NCBI RefSeq assembly: GCF_000308695.1
Contig: NZ_BAGG01000077.1
Location: forward strand, 1 to 64,000
Origin: Nocardia takedensis NBRC 100417
GTDB taxonomy: Bacteria; Actinomycetota; Actinomycetes; Mycobacteriales; Mycobacteriaceae
Length of the DNA: 64,000 nucleotides
Direction: 5' to 3'
Shown: positions 43,741-53,089 of the stretch, piece by piece
How positions within the stretch are numbered: position 1 is the stretch's first letter
How the letters are laid out: each line of letters starts with the position of its first letter
Notes under the pieces: generated by a model
The model's input: only the letters and a program-made list of their open reading frames with translations
The model's database searches: none
Told to the model about the DNA's origin: nothing
Made by a program: the position numbers and the translations under genes

Positions 43741-45636
43741 GTGTCCGTCGACGTGCCGAATATTCCCGATACCGTGCTGCGTCCCGCGCTGGACGGATTG
43801 CTGCCGTTCGCGCCGGAACACCAGTTCTCCCCTACCCCCGCCACTCTGCTGTCGGTGGCGGGCAGCGATCTGTTCTTCGCGGGCGATCCCGGCGAACTGG
43901 CGCGGGTCGCACGACCGGCGGGTCATCCGGCCGACTGGACGCCGCTGCTCGGTCACATCGACGCGGTGATCTGGCGCGCGGCCGCCGCCCGCACATCCGA
44001 CCAGCACCGTCGCGCACTGCTGGCCCTGCTGCGCGCGTGGGCCGGGCAGCGCTTGGCCCGGCCGGGCACATGGCGCACTGGAACCCGCTATCCGCTGGAA
44101 CGCGACCCGCGCATTCTGAATGTGGCGGGGAAGCGGTACCTGCACAACGCGGCGATCGCGGTGCCCGCCGAAGCCCGGGAGGTGCGTTCGGTCGTCGTCA
44201 CCCGCGACGATTCGGCCCGGCTGCTCCGATTCGCCGACCTACTGGACGAATTCGGCCCGTTGACGGTGTCGGATCGCGCGATCACGGTGTTCTCCACACG
44301 CACCGGAGTCCGTCATGCGGTGGCGCGGCTGGTCCTTGAGGCATTCCCCTACTTCGAGGTGATGTCGCCGTCGGCGAAGAAAGCGCTGCGGGCGGCGCCG
44401 TACGGGATGACCGAACGCGCGGTCGGCGAATTCGGCCGACTCGGCGATCGACTGCAATCCGCCGGTCGCCTCACGTTGCTCGCAGGTGGCGTCCCCGACG
44501 ATCCCGCCGAATTGTGGGCCGAGGACGCCGATATCGCCGCGGCCGAACGGGTCGCGATCGTCTGGAACGACCTGGTGGGACATCGTACGCCGGTGCCGGA
44601 GGAGACAGCCGTCGCGCTGGAAAAGGCCACCGGACTGCCCGAGACCGTCGCCGTCGCATTGCTCGAGCCGACGACGTCGACCCTGACCACCGAAATCGTC
44701 ACCCACGACCTGCGGTACGAGTGGGACAGGGTCTCGGCCACCGCCCGGGGCAGCGGGGAGGTGCTCTACGGACGGCGCAACCTGTATCGAGGACTCGCCA
44801 CGGCACTCGCCTGGGCCCTGACCGAACGTCCGGTCGGTGAAACGCTCGCCGCGCGAGCCGCCGAGACCTACGCCGCGTTGCGCGCCCGTCTGTCGACCCC
44901 GGACCTGCTCGCGGCACTGGGCCTGCTGCGCGTGGACGCCGCCGTCTTCGGCCCACGCACCCATCCCCGGTTCACCTCCGATCGGCCGGTCCACGACAAC
45001 GGTCTGCTCGTCGTGGACGCGAGCCAGAATTACCAATACCCCTACTTGCGCACCGCGGGCTTGGCCGACACCGCGCTGGTCGAACACACCGTGCGACTGT
45101 GCGGCGAGCACGGCATGGACGCGCTCGCCCACGCCGTGCGCTGCGAACACGTCCTGGTCGACGGCTTGGCCCGCGTGGTCGACCGCGCGGACGCCACCCC
45201 CGTCGCCTCCGGCGGCTACGAGGCCGACCCGCGCCGCAGCGCCCCGGACCTGGTCGAACAGGTCGGCGCGACCCTCGGTATCGCCTCCGACGCCGCCACC
45301 CTCTACCTGCAACTGCTCACCCTCGCCCGCCCCACCGACCGGAACATCCGTCTCTGGAACGGCTGGAAATCGGCCCGGCACAAGGACGCCGAAACCGACC
45401 TGCTGCTGCGCCGCCTCGTCGAACCCGGCCGCCGCCCCCGCGCCGGACGGTCCGTCTTCCTCCCCGGCGACTGGACACACAAGGTGGACACCGCGCACCT
45501 GCCCCTGGAAACCGCCAAACTCGCCCGCTACCGCGCCACCGTGCGCGACAAGGAGATCATCGGCCCCTACCTGCGTCTGCTCCCGCCCATCCCTTTGCAC
45601 GAAATGTTCGCCGAGGCTTGGGAATCAGCATCATGA
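43741..45636 (+). CDS. Unrecognised 631-residue protein
   Basis: I do not recognise the family. The protein is soluble-looking, with no signal peptide, membrane helix or obvious enzyme motif. It has two parts: an alpha-helical N-terminal half with a core SARLLRFADLLDEFGPLTVS, and a C-terminal half rich in conserved-looking aromatic/charged motifs (NIRLWNGWKSARHKDAETD, DWTHKVDTAHLPLETAKLARY, GPYLRLLPPIPLHEMFAEA). Codon use is normal for the window, so it is a real gene. The start is uncertain: GTG 43741 or GTG 43753, the second having GGAGG at better spacing; GTG 43705 is also in frame. It stands alone between a terminator and the convergent kinase genes. Confidence 0.75.
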   Translation: MSVDVPNIPDTVLRPALDGLLPFAPEHQFSPTPATLLSVAGSDLFFAGDPGELARVARPAGHPADWTPLLGHIDAVIWRAAAARTSDQHRRALLALLRAWAGQRLARPGTWRTGTRYPLERDPRILNVAGKRYLHNAAIAVPAEAREVRSVVVTRDDSARLLRFADLLDEFGPLTVSDRAITVFSTRTGVRHAVARLVLEAFPYFEVMSPSAKKALRAAPYGMTERAVGEFGRLGDRLQSAGRLTLLAGGVPDDPAELWAEDADIAAAERVAIVWNDLVGHRTPVPEETAVALEKATGLPETVAVALLEPTTSTLTTEIVTHDLRYEWDRVSATARGSGEVLYGRRNLYRGLATALAWALTERPVGETLAARAAETYAALRARLSTPDLLAALGLLRVDAAVFGPRTHPRFTSDRPVHDNGLLVVDASQNYQYPYLRTAGLADTALVEHTVRLCGEHGMDALAHAVRCEHVLVDGLARVVDRADATPVASGGYEADPRRSAPDLVEQVGATLGIASDAATLYLQLLTLARPTDRNIRLWNGWKSARHKDAETDLLLRRLVEPGRRPRAGRSVFLPGDWTHKVDTAHLPLETAKLARYRATVRDKEIIGPYLRLLPPIPLHEMFAEAWESAS

Positions 45637-45826
45637 GCGGCAGCGCGGAGGGCCTGCGCCACCGGTCCCTATGCCTCGGAGTTCACCGCGATGTTCTGAA
45701 GGTGGCCCCGGCGGGGTCGGCGGCGAGAGTGCGGTCGGGGAAACCGGGAAGTAGGCGGCGAAGCCGGTGCCGGAGGCGCGGGGAAGAGGGCGGGCAGCCG
45801 TAGGGGCCCATGCGTTGGACGAGCAC

Positions 45827-47491
45827 TCACAGCGGGGCGGTGGTCCACCACTGGTCGAGCAGGTCTTGGCCGCTGTGGTGGTCCCAGCCGACGTCCAGGA
45901 CGACCCAGGCGCGGGCCGGATCGTCGAAGCGGACGGTGAGCAGTCCGGTGTTCGCGCCCGGGTAGTAGCTCCACCGCACCGAACCCGAACCGGACGGGCG
46001 GGTCCAGGTGCTCTGCCGGGTGGTGTCGTTGTCGATGTTGGTGGTGAAGGTCTGATCGCGGCGCGGGTCGTCGCGGCGGAAGGACCATACGTAGTAGTGG
46101 ATTCCGTTGTCCTGCGTGCATTCCAGGGCGGGCGCTCCGCCGTTGTTCAGCACGTTCAGGTCGGTGCAGCGCGCGCCCTGGTAGCCGGTGTCGGTCGGGG
46201 TCGCGGGCAGCAGGGCCGGGAACAGGGCGACGAGGTCGTTGGCGCGACCCCACGCCGTCACCGTCGGGGTGGTCGTGGTCGGCGGGGCGGTCGTGGTGCT
46301 CGCGGACGTGGTCGGGGCGGTGGAGGTCGACGGCTCCGCGACGGGAATGCCGCTGCCGGTGATGATCTCCGGGCGGACCACCGCGATCGCCGCGCCCAGG
46401 CACAGGACCGTCAGGATCGCGGCGGCCGCGGCTATCCAGGGCAGGCGCATGCCCGCCGACCGGGATTCGGCTCCGCGCGCCGAGCGTTCGGAGGCAACCG
46501 GTCCGAGACCAGGAATCAGCGCGGCGGGGCCGGAGGTTTCGCCCGGACGCGTCGGGCTGTTCGAGGAGGTGCCGGGTGGCGGCGATTGCGCGTCCGACGG
46601 TTCGGTGGATCGATGTACGGGGAGACCCGGGCCGGCCACGTGGCGCGGAGCGGACGGCGACAAGGCTTCGGCGGCGGCGGTCGCGAGCGCGCGGCAGGAG
46701 TCGTAGCGCTGGTCCGGGTATTTGGCGAGGGCGATCGCGAGGACCTGGTCGACGGCGGGCGGGAGCGCGGGGTTGCGGGTGGTGGCGCGAGGCGGGGGTT
46801 CGGCGAGGTGGGCGTGCAGGACGGCGGCGGGGGTCGGGCCGACGAAAGGGAGGGTGCCGGTGAGCATCTGGAACAGGGTGATGCCGAGGGCGTAGACGTC
46901 GGCGCGATGGTCGACGTCCTCGCCGCGGATCTGTTCGGGGGCGGCGTAGCCGAGGGTGGCGACGATGGAACCGGAGGCGGTCAGGGCGGTGCCGTCGTCG
47001 GCGCCGCGGGCGATGCCGAAATCGGTGACGAAGACCTGGTCCTCGCCGTCGGCGTCGGCGCCGACCAGGAGGTTGGCGGGTTTGACGTCGCGGTGCAGCA
47101 GGCCGCGGCGGTGCGCGGCGTCGAGGCCGTCGGCGGCGCGCGAGAGGATGGTCAGCGCGCGGCGCGGCGGCAGCGGTCCGTGTTCGGCGAGCAGGTGGGC
47201 GACATCGGAGCCCGCGACGTAGCGCATGGCGATCCACAGCGTGCCGTCCTCGTCGCCGCGGTCGTAGATCTCCACGACGTTGGGATGGTCGAGTCGGACG
47301 GCCAGTTCGGCTTCGCGCTCGAAGCGCGCGCGGAACTCCGGGTCGGCCCCGGCCCCGCTGTCGAGGACCTTCAGCGCCACCGACCTCGGCAGCCGCGGAT
47401 GCCGCGCCAGGTAGACCACGCCCATCCCGCCCGCGCCGAGCCTGCGTTCGATGCGATAGCCCGCGAACAGGGTTCCGTTGTCCAGCGCCAT
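45827..47491 (-). CDS. Receptor-type Ser/Thr protein kinase (tandem copy A)
   Basis: A 554-residue Hanks-type kinase: glycine loop GAGGMGVV (19-26), Lys41, HRDVKPANLLV with catalytic Asp135, DFG 157-159. After a Pro/Ser-rich segment comes one membrane helix (LPWIAAAAAILTVLCLGAAIAVV, about 350), a Thr-rich linker, and a roughly 150-residue extracellular domain with two Cys (GYQGARCTDLN, ALECTQDNG) and STWTRPSGSGSVRWSYYPG. The same domain plan and related extracellular motifs occur in the kinase 17 bases upstream, so the two are tandem paralogs. ATG at 47491. Confidence 0.9.
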   Translation of the reverse strand: MALDNGTLFAGYRIERRLGAGGMGVVYLARHPRLPRSVALKVLDSGAGADPEFRARFEREAELAVRLDHPNVVEIYDRGDEDGTLWIAMRYVAGSDVAHLLAEHGPLPPRRALTILSRAADGLDAAHRRGLLHRDVKPANLLVGADADGEDQVFVTDFGIARGADDGTALTASGSIVATLGYAAPEQIRGEDVDHRADVYALGITLFQMLTGTLPFVGPTPAAVLHAHLAEPPPRATTRNPALPPAVDQVLAIALAKYPDQRYDSCRALATAAAEALSPSAPRHVAGPGLPVHRSTEPSDAQSPPPGTSSNSPTRPGETSGPAALIPGLGPVASERSARGAESRSAGMRLPWIAAAAAILTVLCLGAAIAVVRPEIITGSGIPVAEPSTSTAPTTSASTTTAPPTTTTPTVTAWGRANDLVALFPALLPATPTDTGYQGARCTDLNVLNNGGAPALECTQDNGIHYYVWSFRRDDPRRDQTFTTNIDNDTTRQSTWTRPSGSGSVRWSYYPGANTGLLTVRFDDPARAWVVLDVGWDHHSGQDLLDQWWTTAPL

Positions 47492-47507
47492 ATCCGTCCC
47501 GTCACCG

Positions 47508-49535
47508 TCAGATCGGCGCGCCGACCCACCAACTGTCGAACACATCCTGCCCGCCGCGCCCGCCGGAGGCCCCCACGGTGCAGAAACTGCGGGCCGGGTC
47601 GTCGAAGGCGACGTCGAGCAGGCCGAAACCGGCGATGCTGTCGCTGGCCCAGCGCACGCTGCCGGTGCCGGTGGGGCGGGTCCAGCGTTCTTCGCGCACG
47701 TTCGCGTAGCCGGTGACGTCGCGCCGGTAGGTGACCGGACGTCGCGACGGATCGCAGCGGATGTTCACGCTGATGCCGTCGTCGTCCGCGCTCGGGCAGT
47801 GCAGCCAGGCCCCCTGGTCGTCATTGAGCGCACATCGCATCCCCTGGTAGCCCGCGGCCGCCGGATCGGCCGGGAGCAATCCCGGGAACGCGTCCACGAT
47901 GTAGGCGGCGGGGCCCCACGCGGCGGCAGCGGACACGGTCGTGGTCGGCGCGGCGGTGGTCGCGGTCGCGGACGGACGCGTGGTTCCGGTGGGGGCGGTC
48001 GTCGTGGTCGGGAGTGCGACGGGATCGTCGTCGCGCACCACCCGCAGCGTCACGACGGTCGTGACAGCGGCGACGATCAGCACCACCGCACCGGCGAGCA
48101 GCGCGATCCGCGAAGCCGAGAGTCCTTGCCCGGCAGTAGCGCCCGCACCGGATCCGACGCGCGGACCCGACGGCATTCCGTCCGAGGACCCGGCCCACGA
48201 AGGCCCGGTCACCGGGCCTTGCCCCGAAACCGCTCCCCCGACCCACGGCGGCCCGGACTGCACACCGCCCGGCAGCACACCCCACGACGGCCCGGTCACC
48301 GGTCCCTGTCCCGAGGACCCTCCCCCGCCCCACGACGCCTCGGACGCTGTACCCGACGAAACCGGTCCGGTCGCGGGCATGCCCGGGTCGGGCCTCGCGA
48401 ACCCCGGCCCGGACGACTCTCCCGCCCACGGGTTCGGGGCGATGTGCCCCGGTGTCGACCCGCGCGGCGCGGGAACGTGCCCACTCGACCCGGCAGGCCC
48501 CGGATTCGAGGGCGTAGCCGACGACATCGGCACGGCCCCGGACCGATTCGGCGGGACCTGTCCCGAATCCGACGCGCCGGACACCGAGGCGTCACGCCCC
48601 TGTTCGAGCGCCTGGCCGAAACCCGCCCTCGGTTCGGATCGGTCCGCCGCGTCGGCGTCCGGCCACGCGAGAAACCCCGCCCCGGGGCCGCTCGACTCCA
48701 CCGCGCGCAGGGCGGCGGCCGCGAGTTCGCCGCACGAGGCGTAGCGGTGGTCGGGATTCTTGGCCATGGCTCGGGCGACCACCTCGTCCAACGCGGCGGG
48801 CAGGCCGGGGACGGCGGCGGTCGGGCGGGGCGGGGGTTCGTAGAGGTGGGCGTGGATGATCGCGCCGGGGGCGCGGCGGCCGAAAGGGACCGTGCCGGTG
48901 AGCATCTGGTAGAGGGTGCAGCCGAGGGCGTAGACGTCTACGCGGTGGTCGAGGGGTGCGCCGGTGAGTTGCTCGGGGGCCGCGTAGGCGAAGCTGGCGG
49001 GGAACGCGCCGCCTGCGGTGAGGGTGGTGTCGGCGGCGTCGAGGGACCGGGCGATGCCGAAGTCGGTGATGCGGACGACGTCGGCGCCGTCGTCGGCGGC
49101 CGAGACGAGGATGTTGGCGGGTTTGACGTCGCGGTGCAGCAGTCCGCCGCGGTGGGCGGCGTCGAGTCCGCGCGCGGCGTCGGCGAGGATCCGCACGGTG
49201 CGGGCGGGCGGCAGGGTGGCGGGTCCGCGGCGGATCAGTTCGGCTACGTCGACGCCGTCGACGTAGCGCATGGCGATCCAGAGCACGTCGTTCTCGACGC
49301 CGCGGTCGTAGATGGCGACGACGTTGGGGTGTTCGAGGCGGGCGGCGAGTTCGGCTTCGCGGCGGAAGCGGGCGCGGAACTCCTCGTCCGCGGCCAGCGC
49401 GCTGTCGAGGATCTTCAGCGCGTCGCGGCGCGGTAGCCGCGGGTGTGCGGCCAGGTAGACCGCACCCATTCCGCCGGAACCGATTCGACGCACGATCCGG
49501 TAGCCGGCGAAGACCTCACCCGGACGTAGCGACAC
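47508..49535 (-). CDS. Receptor-type Ser/Thr protein kinase (tandem copy B)
   Basis: A 675-residue kinase. N-terminal kinase domain with GSGGMGAV (19-26), Lys41, HRDVKPANILV with catalytic Asp136, and DFG about 160. It differs from its neighbour by a long Gly/Pro/Ser-rich cytoplasmic segment (about 290-480) in which GPVTGPSWxG-like units recur. A membrane helix (IALLAGAVVLIVAAVTTVVTL) and an extracellular domain follow, with Cys in GYQGMRCALND and WLHCPSADDD plus EERWTRPTGTGSVRWAS. GTG 49535 has a GGAGG site ten bases upstream and gives MSLRPGEVFAGYRI, parallel to copy A; the longer upstream frame lacks such a site. Confidence 0.9.
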   Translation of the reverse strand: MSLRPGEVFAGYRIVRRIGSGGMGAVYLAAHPRLPRRDALKILDSALAADEEFRARFRREAELAARLEHPNVVAIYDRGVENDVLWIAMRYVDGVDVAELIRRGPATLPPARTVRILADAARGLDAAHRGGLLHRDVKPANILVSAADDGADVVRITDFGIARSLDAADTTLTAGGAFPASFAYAAPEQLTGAPLDHRVDVYALGCTLYQMLTGTVPFGRRAPGAIIHAHLYEPPPRPTAAVPGLPAALDEVVARAMAKNPDHRYASCGELAAAALRAVESSGPGAGFLAWPDADAADRSEPRAGFGQALEQGRDASVSGASDSGQVPPNRSGAVPMSSATPSNPGPAGSSGHVPAPRGSTPGHIAPNPWAGESSGPGFARPDPGMPATGPVSSGTASEASWGGGGSSGQGPVTGPSWGVLPGGVQSGPPWVGGAVSGQGPVTGPSWAGSSDGMPSGPRVGSGAGATAGQGLSASRIALLAGAVVLIVAAVTTVVTLRVVRDDDPVALPTTTTAPTGTTRPSATATTAAPTTTVSAAAAWGPAAYIVDAFPGLLPADPAAAGYQGMRCALNDDQGAWLHCPSADDDGISVNIRCDPSRRPVTYRRDVTGYANVREERWTRPTGTGSVRWASDSIAGFGLLDVAFDDPARSFCTVGASGGRGGQDVFDSWWVGAPI

Positions 49536-49740
49536 GGCTGCTGTTCCTCCCTCGGCCAGCCAGCCTACCCAGCCGAGGGCATACCGGTGGGTCGGGTTCA
49601 CCGGGAAGGCGGGGAAGGGCCGGAAATAACCGTGTTACTGTTCGGTAGGCAGCGCGGTTGTGACGGGTCTCATGTCCGGTCCGCGCTGCGACCTGGAGCA
49701 CTCCGGCGACGACGCCGGGTGGAGTTACGGAGAACTATCG

Positions 49741-51075
49741 ATGCAACGACAACTAGGGCGTCGGACCCGCACGGGCGCGCTGCCGAAGGCGGGGCGCGTC
49801 GCCGCCGCCGTGGCGGTGGCCTGCGCGACGGCCGTCGCCGGGGTGGGTATCGACACGCAGCAGGCCGCGGCCTCGCCGGTGAGCGCGTTCTACACACCGC
49901 CCGCGAGCATTCCGAACGATCCCGGCGCGATCCTCAAGACCGAGCCGATGTCGATCTTCGCCACGGTGCCGAAGGCCGACGGCTGGCCCACTCAGGCGCA
50001 GCGGATCATGTACGTCTCGCACAAGATGGACGGCTCCCCCGTCGCGGTCAGCGGCACCTTCATCGACGCCAAGGGTCCGTGGCTGGGCGCGGGTCCGCGC
50101 CCGACCATCGTGATCGGCCCCGGCACCGCCGGCCAGGGCGACCAGTGCGCGATGTCGGTCGCGTTCTCGACCGGCGTGACCGTCACCCCCGACCTGTCAC
50201 TGTCGGCGAATCAGGAAGCGCCTTCGGCGGCGGTGTGGAGCGCGCTGGGCGCGCGGGTGCTGGTCACCGACTACATCGGCCTCGGCACGCCGGGCATCCA
50301 CACCTACGTCAACCGCGTGGAGTCGGCGAACGCGGTGCTCGACGGCGCGCGGGCGGCGCACCGCCTCGCCGGTGTCGGCGCGGACACCCCGGTGGCGTTC
50401 TGGGGTTACTCCCAGGGCGGCGGCGCCGTCGCGGCGGCCACCGAGTTGCAGCCCGACTACGCGCCCGAGCTCAATCTCAAGGGCACCTGGGCGGGCGGCC
50501 CGACCGCGGACCTGGCGGCCATCCTCGGTCAGATCGACGGCGCGCTCATCAGCGGCGCGATCGGTTTCGCGATCAACGGCCTGCTGGATCGCTACCCGGA
50601 GTTGTTCCGCCCGTTCGATCAGCTCATCAACCCCACCGGGCGCGAGATGTTGAAGACGCTGAGCAACGAGTGCATCGGCGACGTCATCATGCGGCATCCA
50701 TTCCTGGAGACCAGCACGATGACCGTCGACGGCCAGTCGCTGTCGTTCCATCTGCGCGGCATCCCGGAGGCGGGACCGGTGCTGGCCGAACAGCGGATCG
50801 GCACGCTGCGTCCCGCCGCGCCGGTGTTCATCACCAGCGGCCGCAACGACGACACCGTGCCCTACGTGCAGGCGCGTCAACTCGCCCAGGACTGGTGCGG
50901 ACTCGGCGCGACGGTCAGCTTCCGCACCAACGACCTGCCGCCGATCCTGCCCGGCACCACCATTCCGAACCATTTCGGTCCGGAGATCATCGACGGGTTC
51001 GGCCCGGACAGCGCGGTGGGCTACTTGCTCGACCGCCTCGCCGACAAGCCGGTCTCCGGATGCTCGCTGGACTGA
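49741..51075 (+). CDS. Secreted lipase of the LIP family
   Basis: A 444-residue alpha/beta-hydrolase of the secretory lipase (LIP) family. N-terminal signal region RVAAAVAVACATAVAGVGI then A-rich cleavage site (about residue 40). The nucleophile elbow is FWGYSQGGGAV (GYSQG, about 222-226). The Asp and His acid/base are expected in GRNDDTVPYVQARQLA (about 373) and NHFGPEI (about 420). Such lipases act on host or environmental triglycerides and mycolyl-type esters. ATG at 49741 has GGAG upstream. The hairpin at 51099-51133 ends the gene. Confidence 0.88.
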   Translation: MQRQLGRRTRTGALPKAGRVAAAVAVACATAVAGVGIDTQQAAASPVSAFYTPPASIPNDPGAILKTEPMSIFATVPKADGWPTQAQRIMYVSHKMDGSPVAVSGTFIDAKGPWLGAGPRPTIVIGPGTAGQGDQCAMSVAFSTGVTVTPDLSLSANQEAPSAAVWSALGARVLVTDYIGLGTPGIHTYVNRVESANAVLDGARAAHRLAGVGADTPVAFWGYSQGGGAVAAATELQPDYAPELNLKGTWAGGPTADLAAILGQIDGALISGAIGFAINGLLDRYPELFRPFDQLINPTGREMLKTLSNECIGDVIMRHPFLETSTMTVDGQSLSFHLRGIPEAGPVLAEQRIGTLRPAAPVFITSGRNDDTVPYVQARQLAQDWCGLGATVSFRTNDLPPILPGTTIPNHFGPEIIDGFGPDSAVGYLLDRLADKPVSGCSLD

Positions 51076-51098
51076 CTCCGCGAGGCCGGTGAATGAGA

Positions 51099-51133
51099 AG
51101 GCCCCGATTCGCAACGGCGCGGGTCGGGGTCTT
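51099..51133. terminator. Weak hairpin terminator
   Basis: AAGGCCCCGA and TCGGGGTCTT pair with one G-T wobble across a 15-base loop, between the convergent lipase and sugar transferase genes. Confidence 0.5.
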
Positions 51134-51153
51134 CGCTTGCGCGAGGGCGCGAT

Positions 51154-52659
51154 TCAGTACGCGCCCTCCCCTTCGGCGACGGCGCGCAGGGTCTTGGCGA
51201 TGATGCGCAGGTCCAGCAGCATCGACCAGTTCTCGACGTAGGAGAGGTCGAGTTCGACGGATTCGGCGGGCGGCAGATCCGAGCGTCCGCTGACCTGCCA
51301 CAGCCCGGTGATGCCGGGGCGAACGAGCAGCCGACGCCGGGTGACGCCGTCGTAGGAGTGCACTTCGCGGCGCACCTGCGGGCGCGGACCGACCACGCTC
51401 ATATCGCGCAGCAGCACGTTGAGGAACTGCGGCAGTTCGTCGAGGCTGTACTTGCGCAGGAACCGCCCGACGGGTGTGACCCGCGGATCGTTCTTCAGCT
51501 TGAAGAACAGCGGGTTGCCGCCGTTGCCCGCGATCAGCGCGCTGACGTGCCGGTCGGCGTTGAGGTACATGCTGCGGAACTTGATCATCCGGAACGGCTT
51601 GCCGTCCATGCCGATTCGCTCGGACAGGTAGAACACGGGTCCGGTGCTGGTGAGTTTCACGGCCAGCGCGATGACCAGCAGCGCGGGGGCGATCAGGGTC
51701 AGCGCCAACGCGGCGAAGCACAGGTCGAAGGCGGCCTTGCCCAGCGACAGGGCGCGGTCGTAGCGCGGTTTCTCGATGTGCAGCATCGGCATTCCGGCCA
51801 GCACCTGACTCGACATCCTGGTGCCGGAGATGTCCATGACGCCGGGCGCGACGATCAGTTCCGCGCCGAAGGTGTCCAGATCCCACGCCAGTTTGCGGAT
51901 GTCGGGCGGGCCGAGGCGGTCGGTGGCGATCACGACGACGGTGTCGGCGCCGGTGGCGCGGGCGGCGCGGACCACCGAGCGGTCGTCGCCCGCCACGGGG
52001 ATGTCGCGTCCGCCGACCCGCAGCGTCTGGCCGGGCCGGTCGGGTCCGCCCGCGGTGCACACGCCGACGACGTGGTAGCCGTGCAGGTGGTTGCGCGAGA
52101 AGGCGGCGGCGACGCCGCGCGCCGCGTCGGCCCCGCCGACGACCAGCACCGAGTGTCGGTAGCGGCCGAGAGCGCGGTGGCGGCCCGCGTGCGAGCGCCA
52201 CAACGCCCGCGACAGGGCCAGACCGGCCAGGCCGAGCGGGAGGGTCAGCGCGAGGCTGTCGTGGGTGATCTCGACGCGTCCGACCAGCGACACGATGGCG
52301 ATCAGGCCGAACAGGTGCAGGCTGGCCGAGAGGAGTCGGCGGTATTCGGCGCTGCCCGCGCCGACGATGCGGGCGGAGCGGGAGTCGTTCCAGCCCAGCA
52401 GGATCGACCAGCCCGCGATCACGCCGAGCGAGAGCAGCGTGGTGGCCGGGTCGAACACCGGGTCCCAGCGCAGCGCGGAGTCGGCGGCGATGTCGAGGGT
52501 GCACAGTTGGGCGGCGGCGGCCGCGACGGCGACGACGGCGGTGTCGGTGACGGCCAGACGGCGGATGTAACCAGTTCGCCAGGCGTCACGATCACCGTGC
52601 GTGGACATGTGCAGGCGGAGGTCGACGGCGGTGCCGGGGGCCGTGAGGGGGAGAGCCAT
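51154..52659 (-). CDS. Priming polyprenyl-phosphate sugar-phosphate transferase
   Basis: A 501-residue polyprenyl glycosylphosphotransferase that attaches the first sugar phosphate to undecaprenyl phosphate and so starts a surface polysaccharide. N-terminal membrane helices, a CoA-binding-like domain (SVLVVGGADAARGVAAAFS, about 170) and the C-terminal bacterial sugar transferase domain with GKPFRMIKFRSMYLNADRH (about 370), KYSLDELPQFLNVLLRDMS (about 420) and VVGPRPQVRREV. ATG at 52659; MSTHGD at 52608 is an alternative. Divergent from the polysaccharide operon across 430 bases, consistent with shared control. Confidence 0.9.
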   Translation of the reverse strand: MALPLTAPGTAVDLRLHMSTHGDRDAWRTGYIRRLAVTDTAVVAVAAAAAQLCTLDIAADSALRWDPVFDPATTLLSLGVIAGWSILLGWNDSRSARIVGAGSAEYRRLLSASLHLFGLIAIVSLVGRVEITHDSLALTLPLGLAGLALSRALWRSHAGRHRALGRYRHSVLVVGGADAARGVAAAFSRNHLHGYHVVGVCTAGGPDRPGQTLRVGGRDIPVAGDDRSVVRAARATGADTVVVIATDRLGPPDIRKLAWDLDTFGAELIVAPGVMDISGTRMSSQVLAGMPMLHIEKPRYDRALSLGKAAFDLCFAALALTLIAPALLVIALAVKLTSTGPVFYLSERIGMDGKPFRMIKFRSMYLNADRHVSALIAGNGGNPLFFKLKNDPRVTPVGRFLRKYSLDELPQFLNVLLRDMSVVGPRPQVRREVHSYDGVTRRRLLVRPGITGLWQVSGRSDLPPAESVELDLSYVENWSMLLDLRIIAKTLRAVAEGEGAY

Positions 52660-53089
52660 GAAAAGTACCTGCTTGAAGATTGAACCGTCGTATTCGATCG
52701 GTGCTCGCACCCCGTCGCGAGCACTGTCCGGGCAGCGCGTCCGGCGACGGTGCACGAGACGATTCGAAGCCGGGTCGATCTGTTGCGAAAGTATTGCTCC
52801 CGCACCCGGTCCCGCACAAGTGTTGCGAGCCAGGTCACATCCGATCCGGCCCGCGTATCGAGGTACGGCGGCGATATCACCCGCGGAACCGCCGCGTGAC
52901 CGACCGATGGGTACCGGTGAGTACGGTAACTGAAAACGTGCTGTTCACTATTGCATCGCACAATTCCGGCCCCCCGGACTCGCTATTCCGGCGCACGGAT
53001 GATAATTTTTCCGTCATCGGCAGAGAAGTCCGCTTCTCGGCTGCGGGGCGCCGCCGATATCAGAATATGTATTTCCGAGTGGAGCCCGC
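52660..53089. promoter_or_regulatory. 430-base divergent promoter region of the polysaccharide cluster
   Basis: No supported gene. The stretch 52930-53070 is markedly AT-richer than the surroundings and contains GATAAT at 53001-53006, a possible -10 box for the rightward operon, about 85 bases before the GTG at 53090. Promoters for both divergent units are expected here. Confidence 0.45.
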
